A stretch of 64,000 nt of DNA, from positions 12,579-76,578 of the forward strand of contig CAZIOH010000021.1 of the NCBI GenBank assembly GCA_964540815.1, read 5' to 3'. This stretch comes from CAZIOH01 sp964540815 (GTDB lineage: Bacteria; Myxococcota_A; Polyangia; Fen-1088). The notes under the pieces were generated by a model. It was not told where the DNA came from. It ran no database searches and saw only the letters and a program-made list of their open reading frames with translations. Below are positions 61,743-64,000 of the stretch, in pieces. A program made the position numbers and the translations under genes. Each line of letters opens with the position of its first letter. The stretch's first letter is position 1.

Positions 61743-62804
61743 TCAGATTCGGCGGCCGTCCCCGAGGTGCAGCGTGACCTTGACCGGAGCGACCCGCCGC
61801 CGACGCACCAGGAAGATCCCGAGGCAGCCCACCGCCGTCAGGCCGGCGGCCGCGAGCAGGCCCCGCCGCCAGTCCAGCAACCGTCGCAGCCCCCGCCACG
61901 GCCAGGCGTGCTCGAGCTCGGAGGTGGCGCGCTCCATTCGCGACAGCCCTTGGCTGGTCATGCCTGCGGCCTTCGCGCGCCCGACCAGGGCGCGGGCACG
62001 CGCCGCATCGCCTTGCTGGATGGCGAGGGCCCAGGAGAACGTCAACGTCTTGGGATCGCCGGGGGCCACCGCGGCCAGCTGCTGGGTACATTCTGTGAGG
62101 ATCGGAATGCTCTCGAGGTGGACACCCAGCTCGCACGCCAGGTGACTGGCGGCGACGCGGGTCTCGGGGCTGCTTCCGAGGTTGGCGATCACCGCGTTCA
62201 GATCGTCGATCTCTCCCGCCGTCAAGTTGCCGGGCCTGGCCAGCACCAGGTGCACGAAGCGCGCGGAATCCTCGACGGTGGCGCCGGTCAGGCCCAGGGC
62301 CTGCTTGCAGGCCGCGATCGCCTCCTCTCGCTGGTGGGCCGCGTCGAGCGACTGGCAGAGCCGGGCGAAGCCGGCGCGCGAGTCGGGCACCGCCTTGGTG
62401 AACGCGCGGTAGTACCGGGACTCGGAGCGGTGGTCTCCCGCGCGGGCCGCCGCCTGCGCGTAGGTCACCAGGTCCTGGAGAAAGTATCCGAACTCGATCG
62501 GCTTCTCGTTCCGGGCCTTCAGGCCCGGGATCGACGCCTCGGGATTCGCGTGGTCGATCTGGAACTCGGAGGACAGGGTCTGGATCGCGGCGCCGGCTGG
62601 GCTGGATGAGCCGAGAATGGTGAGGACGGTCGTGAGGACCAGAGACAGGACCAGACCGGAGGCCACCGGGGAGGAGCCGCGCGCGCCGATGGCGCGCGGG
62701 CGGCAGGGGGACCGCGATGGCCTGGTTCGGCGATCGGCTGGCGCGTCTTTAGTGTGGCATCGAGGGCTGGTGTGCATGGTCGTCATTCGAGCTCGCGCCG
62801 GCAT
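61743..62804 (-). CDS. Exported TPR-like protein with C-terminal membrane anchor
   Basis: The protein has about 353 residues; the start is uncertain (ATG at 62804, 62786 or 62777). An Arg-rich N-terminus precedes a signal-type hydrophobic segment (LVLSLVLTTVLTILG) and a cleavage-like PAGAA. Helical repeat-like region follows: FGYFLQDLVTYAQAAARAGD, RYYRAFTKAVPDSRAGFARLC, REEAIAACKQALGL, SWALAIQQGDAARARALVGRA. Near the end is one TM (LLAAAGLTAVGCLGIFLV) and a basic tail. It lies upstream of the sigma-54 activator on the same strand. The role is unknown. Confidence 0.65.
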   Translation of the reverse strand: MPARARMTTMHTSPRCHTKDAPADRRTRPSRSPCRPRAIGARGSSPVASGLVLSLVLTTVLTILGSSSPAGAAIQTLSSEFQIDHANPEASIPGLKARNEKPIEFGYFLQDLVTYAQAAARAGDHRSESRYYRAFTKAVPDSRAGFARLCQSLDAAHQREEAIAACKQALGLTGATVEDSARFVHLVLARPGNLTAGEIDDLNAVIANLGSSPETRVAASHLACELGVHLESIPILTECTQQLAAVAPGDPKTLTFSWALAIQQGDAARARALVGRAKAAGMTSQGLSRMERATSELEHAWPWRGLRRLLDWRRGLLAAAGLTAVGCLGIFLVRRRRVAPVKVTLHLGDGRRI

Positions 62805-63052
62805 ATAGCAACCACCCGGATCCTGGATTGCAACGATCTCGCGGCGCTTCGAAGTCGGGCCGGTCAATGTTCGAAATCCGGTCGGCCCCATCCGGAAATC
62901 GGAAGAAATCGGAAGAAGTCGGAAGAAGCGACGTGCCGAGCCGCCACCCGTGGGCGCTCCCGGCGGCTGTGCCATGGCACGAGAGTTGATTGAGCGCGCC
63001 CCGGGAAACCATGCCCTGGCTTCGACCCCCCCATCAGAATGGCGCGCGATAT

Positions 63053-64000
63053 GTGTCGCGAAGTTTGTCGCGAGGTTCGTCAATCGTTCGATTGACCGTT
63101 GCGCTCCTCCTGTTGCCGTCCTGCGACGACGGCGCCCTCCCTCTCGATCGGGGCGGACCTTTCGCCACCATCCAGCAGCAGGCCGGTGGCGACGCCGCCG
63201 CGGGCGGGCTCGGGAGCGGTTCCAGGGACGCCGGGGCCAGCGATGGGGCGGGCACCGATGCCGGGTCAGGCGGAGACGCGAAGCCCGCCGCGGTCGACGC
63301 CAAGGGTGACTCTGGCGCCTCGACTGGCACGGGCGGTTCGACCGTGTATCCAAGCAATGGCGGGAGCTCCGGAACGGCCGGGGGCAGCGGCGGGAGCTCC
63401 TCGGCGGGCAGCGTGCCTTCCTGTGACGCGTGCGAGCAGGCGAACTGCAGTCAGGGCCACAACATGTTGCCCGACTACATCACCGCCTGCCATGCCCCGC
63501 TCGATGCCAGTGGTCAGCCTGCCAAGGCCAAGGGGGGGCCGATGATGGGCGCGCTGAAGAAGGATCTGTGCGAGGCCGTGCTCGCCTGCGTGCGCAACGA
63601 TCCGAACAAGTGCATCACCTGGGGCAGCTCGGCGCCCGGGAACGAGGATGTGGAGCCCTGTTATTGCGGACAGGGCGTGAGCGAGGATCAGTGCCTCGCG
63701 GGCCAGGCCGCGGGTCCCTGCAAGACCCAGATCGAGAATGCCGCGGAAGTGATGTCCACCGCCACGGCGGGAAATGACGTTGGCCAGAACTTCAGCGACT
63801 GGATGAACTATGCGCTCGGCGCCGCGCACAACCTCCTGCTCGAGTGCGACGTGGCCTACTGCCGGGTCTCCTGCCTCGGCCTGCCGGGACCAAACAGCCT
63901 GTCCGGGGGCTCGGGCGGAAGCGGGGCGGGCTCGGGCAGCGGCGGCACCGGCGGTTCGACGGCGTCGACCGGCTCGGGCGGCTCGGGCGGCTCGGGCGGC
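63053..64000 (+). CDS. Cys-rich Ser/Gly lipoprotein, cut by the right edge
   Basis: The frame is open from a GTG at 63053 (a TTG at 63065 is the alternative) through 316 codons to the window end with no stop. The signal peptide (SIVRLTVALLLLPSC) carries lipobox LLPSC. A Gly/Asp/Ser spacer (about 25-120) follows, then a Cys-rich domain (about 122-285; CDACEQANC, LCEAVLACVRN, CYCGQGVSEDQCLAG, LLECDVAYCRVSCLG) and a GSGG repeat tail that runs off the edge. No CxxCH is present, so it is not a cytochrome. It resembles the other lipoproteins in the window in layout. It is divergent from the TPR-like gene. Confidence 0.8.
   Translation, partial: MSRSLSRGSSIVRLTVALLLLPSCDDGALPLDRGGPFATIQQQAGGDAAAGGLGSGSRDAGASDGAGTDAGSGGDAKPAAVDAKGDSGASTGTGGSTVYPSNGGSSGTAGGSGGSSSAGSVPSCDACEQANCSQGHNMLPDYITACHAPLDASGQPAKAKGGPMMGALKKDLCEAVLACVRNDPNKCITWGSSAPGNEDVEPCYCGQGVSEDQCLAGQAAGPCKTQIENAAEVMSTATAGNDVGQNFSDWMNYALGAAHNLLLECDVAYCRVSCLGLPGPNSLSGGSGGSGAGSGSGGTGGSTASTGSGGSGGSGG

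Noticed and set aside
63053..64000. Multihaem cytochrome because of many cysteines
   Set aside because: No CxxCH motif occurs; the Cys pattern fits disulfides.

Overview
The window is high-GC DNA (long open frames on both strands, strong G/C third-position bias). Its gene content suggests a myxobacterium-like (Myxococcota/deltaproteobacterial) genome: many two-component and chemosensory genes, Ser/Gly/Cys-rich lipoproteins, an enhancer-binding protein with a sigma-54-type promoter, and an ECF sigma/FecR pair. This assignment is inference; no rRNA or tRNA was seen. Two runs of exactly 100 N (29364-29463 and 45282-45381) mark scaffold joins in a draft assembly.

Region 1 (1-16.2 kb) is a large chemosensory cluster. 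In order it holds a 5'-truncated HPt/ATPase kinase, CheY, a soluble degenerate MCP-like protein, a globin-PAS-MCP receptor, CheB, hybrid CheA, CheW, CheY, CheR, a CheX-type phosphatase, a REC-REC-STAS-like protein, an HDOD protein, a second CheB (opposite strand), a third CheY and a His-rich small protein. The stretch cheB-cheA-cheW-cheY-cheR-cheX is chained by overlapping stop/start codons, so it reads as one translationally coupled operon. The globin-like domain lacks the proximal His and the CD1 Phe, so the receptor probably does not bind haem.

Region 2 (16.3-26.7 kb) has an OmpR-type regulator and its kinase, a universal stress protein, an SCO1-like protein, then a row of porin, small PstS-like binding protein and transmembrane MCP, followed by an MMPL/RND exporter and a DUF1579-like protein. 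The MCP sensor domain is similar to that of the truncated kinase at the left edge.

Region 3 (26.7-45 kb) is rich in surface proteins: four Cys- or Ser/Gly-rich lipoproteins, a c-type cytochrome lipoprotein, two overlapping DUF1566 proteins and a secreted GH2 glycosidase. It also has a 1378-residue double-kinase hybrid and threonyl-tRNA synthetase without a TGS domain. The giant Cys-rich lipoprotein is broken by the first gap inside 165-bp tandem repeats.

Region 4 (45-64 kb) begins with a sigma-54-type promoter in front of a 66-residue exported peptide gene. That gene is split by the second gap, and the gap flanks are the same 55 bp. Then come a LOG-family protein, an Omp85-like barrel, a pirin, a DsbA-OsmC fusion, an ECF sigma/FecR/outer-membrane-protein operon, a MATE exporter, a lone receiver beside a diguanylate cyclase, a DUF6496/XdhC-like pair, a CDF zinc-type exporter, a sigma-54 activator with its own sigma-54-type promoter, a TPR-like membrane protein, and a Cys-rich lipoprotein gene that runs off the right edge.

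As a whole the window is a signalling region (chemosensory array, several kinases, c-di-GMP synthase, ECF and sigma-54 control) mixed with envelope proteins. The best candidates for something new are the haem-less globin receptor in the coupled che operon and the sigma-54-driven small exported peptide.
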